From contig JAJVDF010000003.1 of assembly GCA_022410635.1 (NCBI GenBank), positions 3,590,667 to 3,654,666 on the forward strand: DNA of 64,000 nt, given 5' to 3'. The notes under the pieces are model-generated. The model was not told where the DNA came from. It saw only the letters and a program-made list of their open reading frames with translations, and made no database searches. The translations under genes were made by a program, and so were the position numbers. Below, one piece after another: positions 33,721 to 45,192 of this stretch (its first letter is position 1; each line of letters starts with the position of its first letter). Origin of the DNA: Tretioscincus oriximinensis (lineage: Eukaryota > Chordata > Lepidosauria > Squamata > Gymnophthalmidae).

Positions 33721-34948
33721 ACAGAAAACACAGTACTTAAGTACAGAAAACCCAAGAAGTGCTTCAGTTGTAACTAAACATAGCAATTTAAATGGTTATT
33801 TTCCTCCCACCCCCTGATATTCCCAAAAATATTCCTTGCCTGAGATTATCAGACAAGATTTAAATATGCATGCATTTGTTTTCCATGGCTGTTCAATGTG
33901 CATTTATTTTGTAGCGGCTTAAAAGTTAGAGAATCAAAACTGGCATGAGGATTCACTGTCCATCTAAAATCCTTTAAAAACCTGTTTGTCCCTGACCTCA
34001 ATGGGATCTGCATTTTCCTGGGTATTTGCATTTTATTGCTATCACTGGGACTTTAGTATATCAAGCTTTATGCCCAGTTAGGCAAGAAGGAGTACTAATA
34101 ACATCGATGGTAAATTACTCCCTGCTAATAAATGAGGAATGACAGCTATATATTTAGCAGAAATTTTAATAGCAAATGCTGCATTGAGATGTATTCCATT
34201 AGTCTCATCCTGCCATCTGCCTGAACAGTCGCACTTAAACTAAGGATACATCTTGGTTTTTTTTAATGCTTTTATGTATTCAGTGAAAACTTGTAAGCAT
34301 ATTTTATAAGAATTTTCAAGAGTAACCTATGGTACTTTCAAAAGCCATGCATTCATGCAGAAAACATAGAACAGATATCTTTGCCTGAATCAAGTGATTA
34401 GCATCAGAAATGAATTGTTGCCGAGGGTTACACCTCAGGAATCGTTATGGTTTCACTCAGGTCCAGCAAAAGACCGTTGGATGTTTACCTGTTTACAGAG
34501 GATCCAGGTGTTCATTGGCTGAGTTTCAAGAAACATTCCAGAAAGGGTCAATTATGTCTACTGATTGGTCAGGGGCCCTAGAGGTTTGCTGTAAAAGAAT
34601 GGCAGCCTGCTTAACTAGCCAACTCCATTCTGATTAGCTGCCTGTTGCAGAACTATTCAATAAATCACTTTCTTAATGCATTGACGAAGGTGTGATTTTT
34701 AAAAAAATGTTTTCAGAGGCATCACAGTTTGCTGTCTACATAATGGCTGGCAACTTAATTTCAGAGATTGAGAGTGAAATTTTCTCAATAGCTCTGAAGT
34801 CGCAGACAATTTATCACAACAGTTGGACCCCTAGTTGGAGTTGGCTTTGTTCTTGCATCGAGTTCTTCACAAAAATTAAAGATGTCATGATGCATTGGAA
34901 TAAAATGTGTGCAGATCCAAGAGTGCGGTTTTTTATTTTGTAGTTGAC
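33721..34948. other. unassigned stretch
   Basis: No gene or nameable repeat. Confidence 0.4.
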
Positions 34949-35048
34949 TAGGCTGACCAGATGAACCCTCTTAGGGGGTGGGGTGGGGTTGAAAACCCAG
35001 TTTGGGGATGCCTCCCAGTTTTTTCTGAGGAAAATCATTTCAAAAAAA
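34949..35048 (+). mobile_element. small hAT-like element, left half only
   Basis: Starts with TAGGCTGACCAGATGA, as does the complete copy at 44838-45064, and has the same 'aaaaccc.gtttt.g..tgcctcccagttttttctgaggaaaat' interior. It is lost after the A-rich centre. Confidence 0.75.
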
Positions 35049-35350
35049 GAGTGTGATCAATCTGTATCAGATTCCCCCCCTCCCCCAATATCTTTATTTC
35101 ACAGTTTTCTTCTTTTTATACAGTTATTTCATATGCTTTAAAATTTCTAAGCCATACAAATGTACAGACAATCCACAATTCTTTTTCTCCCTACCCTAAT
35201 CCCTACTTGGTAATAGATAATGTCTAGAATCTGTAAAGTGGTGNTTCCGTGGAANCCAGAGCTTTATCTGCTGGGTTTGATTGATACATACTACATTATA
35301 TGATAATAGCAACAAGAATAGTTTGTGCTCAGAGATGGAAAGAAGACTGG
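35049..35350. other. unassigned stretch
   Basis: No feature apart from a C-rich patch near 35075. Confidence 0.4.
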
Positions 35351-35351
35351 C

Positions 35352-35605
35352 TTTTTATTTATTTATTTATTTATTTACTTATTTATACTTATACCCCAAC
35401 CTATGGTGGCCAACCAAAGGATGGCGCACATAACTTTTGTTGATTTCTTTACAACAGATGCCCTGTGAAGTAGGCAGTCCTGAGAGAATTCTAAAGAGCT
35501 GTGATTGACCCAAGATCACCCTTCATGGAGGAGTGTGGACTCGAACCATGAGACTGTCAGATAAGAGTCCAATGATCAATCCACTAAACCGGGTCCAACG
35601 GACTA
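35352..35605 (-). mobile_element. Sauria-type SINE (tRNA head, BovB-like tail)
   Basis: Read on minus: the tRNA-like head begins near 35600 with 'ggacccggtttagtggattg' (A-box region) and has a perfect B-box GGTTCGAGTCC near 35540. The body ('agatcacccttcatggaggag') follows, then a 'ggccac' block and the tail at about 35375-35420. A (TTTA)n tract at 35352-35380 borders it. The layout fits the tRNA-derived squamate SINE family. Confidence 0.75.
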
Positions 35606-35764
35606 ATAATGGATTCAGTTGAAATGGGCAAGTTAACTTTTTTGATAAGGGGTAAAACATTAGATAACTTTGTTACGAACTGGAAACTTTTTCTAGTCTT
35701 TCTACAAGAAACGGAAGGTGGACTCACACCACAACCATAAATGCAGATATTGATTTTATTTTTT

Positions 35765-36060
35765 TATACTTGTACCCCACCCTATACCTGAAGATCTCAG
35801 GGTGGCCAATAGTAAAAACAGTACAAAATTAACATTTTAAAACAGTAGCAAACACTGCTACCATGTAAATGATCAAGTTAAAGAGATTAAATAAACAAAA
35901 TACCATTGATTAAAAGAATTACAACTCAAACTGATTACATAGATAGTACCTCACTGCCACCATTTTGGCTGGCAAGATAGGAGGATTGAGCCACTTCTGT
36001 TGGAACTGCTACACATCTTATGCCCCAAACCTGTCTGTGCTCTATTGTAAATAACAGTCA
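35765..36060. repeat. fragment of unclassified repeat family A
   Basis: 'ttatacttgtaccccaccctatacctgaagatctcagggtggccaatagtaaaaacag' type start, shared with 40325 and 44635. The latter part is poorly matched. Confidence 0.45.
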
Positions 36061-36195
36061 AGTTTAAAGCCTTGTGATTGAGGCCTATCTTGTGATTGCA
36101 AAAAGGATGAGCAATAGAAATAATGGAAATAAAACTGTTAGATGATCACTAAAGTCATTTTCACTTCATAAGACATCTCTTTCCCAGGCTTTTTG

Positions 36196-36197
<2 letters not shown>
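36061..36197. other. unassigned stretch
   Basis: No feature recognised. Confidence 0.3.

Positions 36198-36240
<43 letters not shown>
36198..36240. repeat. (AT)n microsatellite
   Basis: About 42 bp of uninterrupted AT. Confidence 0.95.
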
Positions 36241-36242
<2 letters not shown>

Positions 36243-36789
36243 GCCCTCCTGAATTGCATTATTTTCACGGCAATAATATATTCCTGCCAGAGGGAAAAAA
36301 ACCACAACCACACACACAAAAAAACCCTGCTCTGCAGTATATCCCCTAACTTTGTTCTCCATGCTCAGCTGAAACTAAAAATTGCAAAAAGATAAAGTGC
36401 TTCATAAAATGGTGGTTTTATTGTATAAGTGCCCTTATGAAACTGATGGCTATACAATGGCATTGTATCAGATTAAGACTTATATAGTTACAGTGACCAG
36501 CTGTAGGAAACATTTAACTTGGGCTTAAACTGAAATATGTATGAACTGATTTGAATACTAATGAAAGGTACTCTAATGGCAAACATGAAGTAGGAGGGCA
36601 ATGGTGTCAGATACTAATATTCCAATGATTATGTAGTCCACTTTATATGACTGTAGATTAAAGCTTTCCAATATACAAGTGCTTCCTTGTATCCCACAAA
36701 AATCTAAATAAGAGAATTCAGCCTGTGTGCATACTTTTATTCAGTTAATGTAGAAGACAAAAGTTATAAATATACAGTTTTCAATCACT
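36241..36789. other. unassigned AT-rich stretch
   Basis: No gene or nameable repeat. Confidence 0.4.
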
Positions 36790-37065
36790 ATATAATGCCT
36801 ACAGCCATTAAACTATCATTAATGGTGTTGAACTTCCACATGGCTGGTTCAATAGTTCGAAACAGTTTGAAATAATTTGTCTTGCACCACCACAGTTCTA
36901 TCAAGAAACTGCTGTTATCATGTCTAACTCTCTGCTCAATGCATAATTCACTAAACCATTCCAAATAAATGGCTGTCCAGCTTCTATTTGAAGACCCCAC
37001 CAAAGGAGAACTTAACCACCTTCTGTGACAACCTATTCTACTTGTTTTTCTCTCTTAGTGACAGG

Positions 37066-37555
37066 GTTTTTTTTCTTTTAAAAATATATATATNTTTTTA
37101 TTTTTTTCACATTCATAAACATACATAAGCTCCAACAATAAAACCTAGATAAAATAATACCCCCCATTCTGTCTCTTGATATCTGACCACTTTGATCCCT
37201 ATAATTTCTTCGTCGGATATATTAGTTACATTCTTTTATATATATTTTTCCCTTGACCTTTTTTCTGCCCATATTTACTTAGTATATAATTATTAAATCT
37301 CTTTCTATATATATGGTATACAATTTATATATAAAGTAGTTCTATATGCTATAGTTATTAATTCTATCCTTAAATATCCTTAAATAATTCTATGACCATT
37401 TAGACTATAATATATTTATATCATACCTCTATAATCCCTTGTATATAATTTCTCTCAACATATCTTAACTTTCTCCCTTCCCCTTCCTTTCCCCCTCCCC
37501 TATCCCCCTCTTAAATCTGACAGGTTTTTTCTGATATCTTACCAGAGTCTCCTCC
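37066..37555. repeat. AT-rich insert, possibly L1 3' UTR
   Basis: Very AT-rich with 'tatatat' runs, a C-rich patch at 37160 and a pyrimidine-rich end (37465-37512). It resembles the untranslated 3' part of a LINE, but no diagnostic motif is present. Confidence 0.3.
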
Positions 37556-37744
37556 TCCTTTGCAATTTAATCCCATTGGTTCCAGTCCTCCCATGTGCCA
37601 ATATGAATAGTGTCAGTCCCTCTACAGCCTTCAAATATTTGTAGGAAGCTGTCATACGTCTTCTCAGCCTTCTCTTTTACATAATTTGATAAGTCTCCTN
37701 TGAACTTGCTCCAGTGTGGTAGATTTGAAAGAAATATATTAATC

Positions 37745-37935
37745 ATGAGTCCAGAAAATTTAACAATGGGTTTTAGTAGCACCTTGGAGACAAACAAGAA
37801 AAAATAAGCAGCAGGAACTTTTGCAAACAAACCTACTTCTTCTACTAGCATCTGAAGAAGTAGATTTGTCTATGAAAGCCCATACTGCCTACTTTTTTCT
37901 TGTTAGCCTTTAAGGTGCTATGACACCCACTTTGC
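37745..37935. mobile_element. foldback (Penelope-like) repeat, full palindrome
   Basis: The left arm starts 'agtccagaaaatttaacaatgg' and the right arm ends 'ttaaggtgctatgacacccac'. The right arm keeps CTGAAGA at 37852-37858, a stem (GTAGA..TCTAT, 37860-37873) and GAAAGC at 37874, the best hammerhead-like core in the window. Confidence 0.8.
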
Positions 37936-38130
37936 TTCGGTTTGCCAATGTCCTTTTTAAATTAAGATGCTCAGAATTTGACACAGATCAAGGTAGAGAC
38001 AGGTAATTACTTCAAGTTAATTAAGACCCTATGCTTCTCTTAATATATCTCAGAATTATGTTTGCCTATTTTGCAGCTGCTTCACAGTTGCCTCTTTTTT
38101 GAACCTCCAGAAAACTGAAATAAGGAACAA

Positions 38131-38850
38131 CTTTCAATACCAATTTACATGGTCTTTGTTAGTCACAAAGGTAAGGAACCTTTAACTAATGTCCCAGTAA
38201 GTTTCATGAAGAAACAATATAACAATTTATGCAGAATTACAACTAGAAAAAATGCAATAGAGTGGAGATTTGGTAACAGCTAGTAATGTATGCTGGGATA
38301 CAGTATGAGATGTGAATTATGGGTAAAACATCTTGTGTATTAAATACTTTTAATGTGTTCTGACATATGGAATATAAGTGAAAGCCTACTCATTTCTATG
38401 TGCTTATTAGCTTAGTATTATGTGTTTATTTCATTATATTTATCCTTGTGATTTGACCCAGTCCCTTTTTTTTGTATTTGCTCAAATGAAACTTAGAGGT
38501 GTTATCATGCATGCATTATTTCCTCCAACACATTTAGAAGGTCAAAATGCACTTTCAGGATGAATTTCTCAGATTTTAATCTGCATTAATTTATAGCTAT
38601 TAATTTACAGCTACAAACTGTAAACTGAAAAATCTGAATCTAGTAGTTTGTTACAACTGACATTTCTAGGGATAAACTAGAATCCCTGTAATTTATTTAC
38701 ACATAGCCATGCCCAGTTTTACTCAGTTCTATGAGGATAGGCAAGAAGATCCTATTTTTGTTATGAAAGAAACCTGGAAACATTTAAAGAAATGTCAAGT
38801 ATTAATGCTATTCTTTATTCTAACTCAGATAGTAGAATCCATTTCTTCCT
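38131..38850. other. unassigned stretch
   Basis: No gene or nameable repeat. Confidence 0.4.
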
Positions 38851-38854
38851 CCCA

Positions 38855-38945
38855 TTCATCCTGTCTTTCCTTCTTCCCTTCCTTCCATCCTTCCTTCCAC
38901 CCATCCTGCTTCTCTTTTCTCTTTCTCTCCTTTTATTTATTTCCT
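38855..38945. repeat. (TTCC)n pyrimidine tract
   Basis: TTCC/ATCC/TCTC units, almost free of purines. Confidence 0.9.
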
Positions 38946-39480
38946 TGAATAAACACAGACTAAATCATTCCCAAGTATTCTCATTTCCCTTATTTACAAC
39001 TTGGTAAAAATATTCAGCATAAAATAGAAAATTCAAAGTTGAATTGATGCCAAACCAAAATATGCAAATCTGGCTCTTCTACCAAAGAGAATATCAATGA
39101 CTTTTGCTTTAATTCTAGTCTGCATGTGCTACAAGAACTAAAACTAAACCATTCCTGTTATTTGCCCTTATTTCATCTTTCTTGTTTAGCTGACCAGCAA
39201 GTGTGTTACTTGAATAACATTCAGGTATATATGACTCAGCAAGTCCTCTCATGCATAAGAACATTCGACCCCTAAGAACTCAATTGGGTAGAGTTCATTT
39301 TAAATAAAGAGGAATGTATAGTCCTTTAGGTGAAAACTAGATTAAAAATTGATAGCTTTCTAAACTATTGCAGCTGAATTTAATCTTTTTAAAAATGGAG
39401 GGCTTGTCCCCAGTGAGTCTTATTCTGGGCTATATCTTGATACAAAGTTTGATTATCCACATGCCAGTATAGACTATGAC
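38946..39480. other. unassigned stretch
   Basis: No gene or nameable repeat. Confidence 0.4.
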
Positions 39481-39484
39481 AAGC

Positions 39485-40135
39485 CCTATTTTGGCCTCAG
39501 AGTGGTTAACAGTAAAAACAGAACTAACATATTTAAAAACACAATTCCTGAAAATAGGGAACGGAGAGCTGTTTTTCCAACAAAAGGCCTGGTTCAAGAG
39601 GATTCGTACATCTTCAAGAGTTTTCTAAATGTATACAGAGATGGTGATTGATGCCCTTCAAGGAGGACACTCTTCCATTGTCTGAGGGCTGCCACTGAGA
39701 AGGTCTTGTCCTGGGATCCCACAGTCTTTCCTGCTGAAAGTGGTGGTGCAGCAGGAGGGTCTCCTCTGCAGATCCTAAGGCAATGGGTAGGCTTACATAG
39801 AAGATGATGTTCCTTTACATATTTGCAAGTTATTTAGAGCCTTATAGGTTAAAGGTAGTACCATGAATTGGGCTCAGTAGCAAATTGGTAGCCAGTGTAA
39901 GTCTGGCCAGTTGTTCCAGTCAGTGGTGTAGCTCTTGTGTTCTGCACCAGCTGCAGTTTCTAAACTGTTTTCAAGCTCAGCCCCAGATAGAGTGCATTAT
40001 AATATGTCATTCTGAAAGTTACCAAAGCATGGATTACTGTAGCTAGATTGTTGCTGTCCAAAAGTGGCTGTAATGAGCAAACCAGGAGTTACTAGAAGTA
40101 ATCACTCCTGGACACTGCAGCAGATGCAGCCAGAC
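39485..40135. repeat. unclassified repeat family A, longest copy
   Basis: Shares with 40325-40720 the ordered phrases 'ttccattgtctgagggctgccactgagaaggtc', 'tcctgctgaaagtggtggt', 'caggagggtctcctctgcagatc.taaggcaatgg' and 'ttgggctc.gtagcaaattggtagccagtg'. It then adds 'gctgcagtttctaaactg' and 'accaaagcatggattac'. It resembles the 3' part of an old reptilian LINE (L2/CR1 clade), but this is not proven. Confidence 0.6.
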
Positions 40136-40159
40136 TGCTTATCCCAAATCAGTCTCATT

Positions 40160-40310
40160 AGAAGAAGAAGAAGAATTTGGGTTTTATACCCCACCCTTCT
40201 TTCCCAAAGGGACTCAGAGAGGCTTACCTCTTATTCTATCTTCCCCACCATTAGCCACCTACAAATCTGCCACGAACATGGACAACTAGCTCCCCCTTCA
40301 TAAATCTTCA
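40160..40310 (-). mobile_element. Sauria-type SINE 3' portion
   Basis: Starts with (GAA)n then 'tttgggttttataccccacccttctttccc' and 'gggactcagagaggcttacc', the complement of the SINE tail seen in full at 57765-58090. The tRNA head is missing. Confidence 0.7.
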
Positions 40311-40324
40311 TTCCTGTTATTATT

Positions 40325-40720
40325 TAATTATTTATTTACATTTCTATACTGCCCTATACCCAAAAGTAGAAGGGCAGTTTACAATAAAACCCCAATTATC
40401 TTACTAAAAACAAAAACATCTAAAAAATAGGTGATGGTCAACCAAAGCCAAACCAAAGAGGTGCATCTTCAAGCATTTTCCAAGAGAAAACCTCAAGAGA
40501 GAGAATGTTCCATAGTCTGGGGACTGCCACAGAGAAGTCCCTATTCTGTGTTCCCACCCTCTCTGCCACTAAAGAAGGTGGTATTGTCAGGAGGGCCTCC
40601 CCTGCAGATCGTAAGGCATGGGCAGGCTCATATGGGAGAAGGTGTTCCTTTAGGTATTTGGGGCCCGAGTTATTTAAGTCTTCATTGGGCTTGGTAGCAA
40701 ATTGGCAGGCAGTGCAGTTC
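40325..40720. repeat. unclassified repeat family A, copy
   Basis: Begins 'tatactgccctatacccaaaagtag' and contains 'tccatagtctggggactgccacagag' and 'caggagggcctcccctgcagatc'. It ends at the start of the next CR1. Confidence 0.6.
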
Positions 40721-40724
40721 TTTT

Positions 40725-41095
40725 AGGAAATCTAGCTGCAATGTCTGGGCCTCTTCTTTCCTGAAAGACGGTGTTTGAGAGGTGATCTGATTGACATGTA
40801 TATAATCATGGATAAGGTGAATAGAGAAAAATTGTTTTCTCTGTCGCACAACACTAGGACCAGGGGACATTCCTTGAAGCTGATGGACAGAAGAGTGAGA
40901 ACAGACAAAGGAAAGCATTTTTTTCACACAGAGAGTCATTGCCCTTTGTAATTTACTTCCAGAGGAGGTGGTGGTANCTAGCAGCTTGGATAGCTTTAAG
41001 AGAGGATTAGACAAGTTCATGGACACCAAGGGTATAAATAGCTACTCGTATAGATGTCTTGGTGCTGCCTCTAAGATGGAGCAACTTTCCTTTGT
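40725..41095 (+). mobile_element. CR1 LINE 3' fragment
   Basis: Contains the ORF2 C-terminal signature: RGDLIDMYIIMDKVNRE, then TRTRGHSLKLMDRR, and 'ggaggtggtggt'. The 3' UTR is cut short at 'gatggagcaac'. Confidence 0.8.
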
Positions 41096-41760
41096 ATGTC
41101 CTAACAGACATTGATTGGCAAAAACTATTTATATTTTCTTTTATTAAAGGGGAAAATGTTTCATTTATTCTGAAACTCGTTCACAAGAGGGAACAGGGAG
41201 TAAAAACAACAACAATGTTTGATTAAGCCAGATATATCACAGTTCCAATGATTGTAATCCGTAGAAATAAAGTGTAGTATATTTCCTTTCTTGTTTTTGT
41301 TATATTAAAGGTGTTCCCTTGACTGGAGTAAGTCATTTTCTTACACTTTAAGCAAACATAAACATATTTTAAGCATATAAAGGTGTCTTCTTTCCTTCCT
41401 TCCCTTTTTGTTAACTTTTTATTTTATGTTTTGAAGGTTCTCCACCCATGTGCTCGATTAAAGCCCAAGAGGTTCTCACAGAACAAACTACACTAGTCTA
41501 AAGACTGTGGTCTAAAAATTTGAAGATTTATTTATCTTTTCTCTCCTCAGCTTTCTGTAGGCTTCAGAACTGTGAATTTGCTACAAAGGTTTTCATAGAA
41601 TTGGATAATTCAGACTCTTGCAATGTTGAAGTAGTGGCACTTTTATTCAATCACATGTATCCATCTGTATTTTAACGATGATACGGTCTTAAGACATAAT
41701 CTAATGTTACTGTGTTCCATTAATTTATTTTAATCTTATTTGAATATTTAAATTCTATGG
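41096..41760. other. unassigned stretch
   Basis: No gene or nameable repeat. Confidence 0.4.
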
Positions 41761-41768
41761 GGTGCAGA

Positions 41769-42122
41769 TAGTGGCGGCTGGTGCAGTTTGGGGTGGGAGG
41801 GGGCACAGGTTCCTCCAGCCTTGGCAAAGTTAGGAAAGTGGCTGGAAGGAGGCACATTCAGGCACTTACCGGTCCCTCTCTCAGTCTGCAAGTTGAATGT
41901 CAATACAAAATGGCATCTCTATGGAAACTGAGAGAGAGACTGTAGCCCCTCCTAACCAGCCCTCCCATTGGTTCAGGGATTGGCAACCGCTTTTGCCAAT
42001 TAAAAAAACTGCCTGGAGTTTTTTGATTTGCTGGAAGCTCCTCTATGAAAGGAGATTTTATAATTGATTTTAATCTCTGAGTGTTTGCCGAATCCCACAA
42101 ACACAGTGGCCAGCCGCCACTG
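41769..42122. mobile_element. non-autonomous hAT element with perfect 8-bp target duplication
   Basis: Left end TAGTGGCGGCTGG, right end CCAGCCGCCACTG (complementary except the outermost base). It is flanked by GGTGCAGA on both sides (41761-41768 and 42123-42130). It is 354 bp with no protein. End type and 8-bp duplication are those of hAT. Confidence 0.88.
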
Positions 42123-42130
42123 GGTGCAGA

Positions 42131-43392
42131 ACATGTTTGCTTGGTTTTGACAAAAAAAGTGGCACTGTCAGCATTTCTTTAACCCAACAAGATTAATTTT
42201 GTATTTGAGTCTGAAATATAGAGTGCTTATGTCATATATTTTTTGTAATATTTCACTGACACATATAGCTGAAAACAAACACAAATGAATCCTTGCGGAC
42301 TGCTTAAGATTTCTGGTCACTGCTTTATCACATCCGTTCCCCAAGGCTCAAATGAAATGTGATTCTCTTTCTGGCAAACCTTTGTGAAATGAAGAGCTTC
42401 TGTTCTCATCTGCTTATTCCGTTACTGTCAAAACAATCCCATTTTATACTGAAAATTGGACTTCTCTGATACTTAAATATTGTTTTATGCACTTTATGGT
42501 TCCTAAATTCCAATTGAAAACTAAGATTTGTGGTGCCCAAGAGACAGGTCTTGGTTTCAAGCCATTCAAAGAAAAATGTTACTTTGGGGATCACGGTGAT
42601 ATGCTTGCAGTACATCTTAAATTTATTATGTATTGTATAAACTCTCACTGAACAGACAGAACAGTCAGGAACAAGGAAATCCAGTGCTATATCTGCTTCT
42701 TATTTTAATATAGCTTATGAATATTTATGACTTTAAAAATACAGGTAGTCAAAATCAAACTCTCATGTTCATCTTTCTCTGCAGAAAGTTGTTCAGAAGG
42801 ACCCAGGGTGCTCATCTTTTGTCTTCTAAACCACAAAGGTGACTTCTTTCTAGTTTTAAAAATAAAAAAGTGAATTCCACCAGCCTCACCATACTAATGA
42901 TCTTCAGATTGATTCATCCAGATATCACTTACTTATTCCACTATAATTGGATTTTTCCATAATAAAGCACTGTCTGGACTGCTTGATGTCAGAATATCCA
43001 GCTATAGTGAAATAAAATTTGGGCCTGCAGCCATACAACTAATTTTTGTAGCACTATTTCTGTGTTTAGCAGTGTAAAGCACTTATGGCAATACATAGAA
43101 ACCTCCCAGGACATTCAATTTTAGCCCTCAGAACAGCAGTCCTTGAACAAAGGAACTACAAAGTAAGATTTGAAAGATAATCATCAAACTGTAATACATC
43201 CACAAATTCCAGTCCATCAACAAAGGACTTGATAGAGACAACAGTTTCCTCACACACTATACATATTGTAACACTAGTTAGTTTCCCAGCCTTCTGAGGG
43301 CATTCTCAGCATGATTTGCTCTCCACTTTTCTGTATATTTGATTGATGCAGGCATTTCCCTCTACTTGAGAGGATTAATTTCTGCACTTTAA
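42131..43392. other. unassigned stretch
   Basis: No gene or nameable repeat. Confidence 0.4.
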
Positions 43393-43404
43393 ATTTTTTT
43401 CTCA

Positions 43405-43790
43405 CTCAGGGTATATCTACACACCTTAATGATGTCTGCACAGGAGTGCCATCCCAGCAGCTCTTGCAGATGTAATGCCGGGTTATGAGTGATGGGTTAA
43501 AAGAGAGCTGATATTTTCAGTTCTCATGGTAATGATCGCGGAAAACCTGCTTTGCTTTTGAATGTGGCCTGCTCAGCTGACCCCTCCACCAATCATCGCC
43601 AAGCCCTGCAAAGCAGGCCAGGAAGAGAAAAGGCTGTTCTCAGCCACTCAGGGCTGGAACTTCCTTCCTTCCGCACACCTATGGCTGGCGCCACATGATG
43701 CATGCAGACAGCCGGTCGACAGCATGAACAGGTTAGACTGCTTTTTAGCCCCTCTTGTGGATGCAGCCTCTGTTANCCTCCAAACCACAT
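43405..43790. mobile_element. possible DNA-transposon-like element
   Basis: Starts with 'cagggtatatctacacacc', one of the recurrent end motifs, and is GC-richer than its surroundings to about 43790. The right end is not defined. Confidence 0.35.
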
Positions 43791-43827
43791 TTAGATGTCC
43801 TTTGTCATCTCCTACACTCAGGTCCCT

Positions 43828-43945
43828 AGGATCTGAAGAAGTTGATGTGTCTATGCAAACTCATGTCACCTGCCTTTCTCTTGTTAGTCTCCAAGTGCTA
43901 CTAGCCCCCTTGCTGGGCTTTCTGAACTAAGATAACTATTTCTCT
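43828..43945 (+). mobile_element. foldback (Penelope-like) repeat, right arm only
   Basis: 'atctgaagaagttgatgtgtctatg' to 'ctccaagtgctactagccccc..gctgggctttctgaactaag'. Confidence 0.7.
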
Positions 43946-44634
43946 GGAGTAAAGCACTTATGTCTTCATTGCTGACCATTCATAAACAAAAAAGTATTGA
44001 GATTCCTCCCATGAATTTCCCTGCATCCCCCATGAAGTCTAACTGTAAACCCTAGTTTGCCATTGGTTGAACTCAATTCCCTCTGCCATTGGATCAGGCT
44101 CCTCTCAACTGACATTAGAATTTAAGATTAAATTATAATGAAAAAAACAGTAGATCATTTCATGATTTAGGGGGAACGTTGTTAAATTCATATTTTTGTT
44201 TTTGATTATTCAAAATTTTGATTATTTTGGTTTTCATATTTCATATTTGTTATTTTTGCTATTTTGTATAGGCATGCTAATGTTTATGCACATGCATGTT
44301 TTGTGTTTTGCTTTCTTGTTTTTTCATTTTGAAAATAATTTTAAAAGTAATAAACACATCACAGCATGTCTTTCTCTGCACATACATTCATAAATAGTTA
44401 ACTCAAAAACAGTTCATTACTCTAGCATTGCCACTGATAACTGTGGCAATTTACTTTCAGATCAGATAGTGTAAGTTATCAACAAAAGCTACGTCTGCAG
44501 CCCTTTGGTGAAAGGGGTGTTTTGAATAAACATTATTGCTGTTTTTGGTTTAGTTGTTGTTGCTGTTGTTGTCGCTGCCGTCATCATCAGCCTATGGAAA
44601 TTTATTTCCAGAAGATACAGTGATAGTTTAATTA
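43946..44634. other. unassigned stretch with small (GTT)n patch
   Basis: A short GTT/GCT patch at 44553-44578; otherwise nothing recognised. Confidence 0.4.
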
Positions 44635-44829
44635 TTCATTTACAATTTTATACCACCCTATACCCAAAGGTCTCAGGGTTGTTGACAATACAAACACAGC
44701 AGATTAGAAACAACCCCATTGAAAAATTGGGGGAGGGACAAAGGCCAGGCCAAATTCTTCAAACATTTTCTGAACACACGCAGAGATGGTGATTGACGCA
44801 ACTCAAGGGAGAGACCATTCCATGTGTTC
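44635..44829. repeat. unclassified repeat family A, copy interrupted by a hAT element
   Basis: 'ttataccaccctatacccaaaggtctcagg' start and 'gagatggtgattgacgcaactcaaggg..accattcc' as in the 39485 copy. It stops exactly at the hAT insertion at 44838. Confidence 0.6.
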
Positions 44830-44837
44830 TTTTATTC

Positions 44838-45064
44838 TAGGCTGACCAGATGACCCCCTTTTTTGGAGGGGGGAAGAAACCCTGTTTTGGAATGCCTCAC
44901 GTTTTTTGCTGAGGAAAATTGTTTTCAAAAAAATATTTTTTTTCAAAACAAAATATTTTTTTTTAATTTTTTTTTTAAAAAAATTTCCCTCAGGAAATAC
45001 CAGGAGGCACCGCAAAAGCGGGTTTTCACACCACCACCCCAAAAGGGGCCATCTGGTTAGCCTA
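44838..45064. mobile_element. small hAT-like element, complete copy
   Basis: 227 bp. Left end TAGGCTGACCAGATGACCCC, right end GGGGCCATCTGGTTAGCCTA. It is flanked by TTTTATTC (44830-44837) and TTTCATTC (45065-45072), an 8-bp duplication with one mismatch. The interior is a long inverted repeat with an A/T-rich centre ('caaaaaaatattttttttc'). Confidence 0.85.
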
Positions 45065-45094
45065 TTTCATTCTGACTTTGAACTGAAGCTGAAT

Positions 45095-45192
45095 TTAGAC
45101 ATAATTTAAACCAAAAGCGGGGTATAAGAACCTTATTCTTCTCCTTCTCCTTCTCCTTCTTCTCCTTCTCCTCCTTCTCCTTCTCCTTCTCA
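45095..45192 (+). mobile_element. SINE 3' tail with (TTCTCC)n end
   Basis: 'aaagcggggtataagaacc' followed by about 57 bp of TTC/TTCTCC units, the same end as the full SINE at 57765. The head is missing. Confidence 0.65.

Larger units (their letters stand above)
36790..38130 (-). mobile_element. old CR1 LINE split into three parts by two insertions
   Basis: Three pieces follow in the order of one CR1-type element. (1) 36870-37065: 'aactctctgctcaatgca', 'aatggctgtccagcttct.tttgaagacccc' and 'caacctattc'. (2) 37590-37735: 'gccttcaaatatttgtaggaagctgtcatacg', 'cttctcagccttctctt' and 'cttgctccag'. (3) 37940-38110: 'ccaatgtccttttt', 'gctcagaatttgacacag', 'ccctatgcttctct' and 'ttttgcagctgcttcacagt'. 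An AT-rich insert (about 37066-37555) and a foldback repeat (37745-37935) separate them. Confidence 0.55.
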
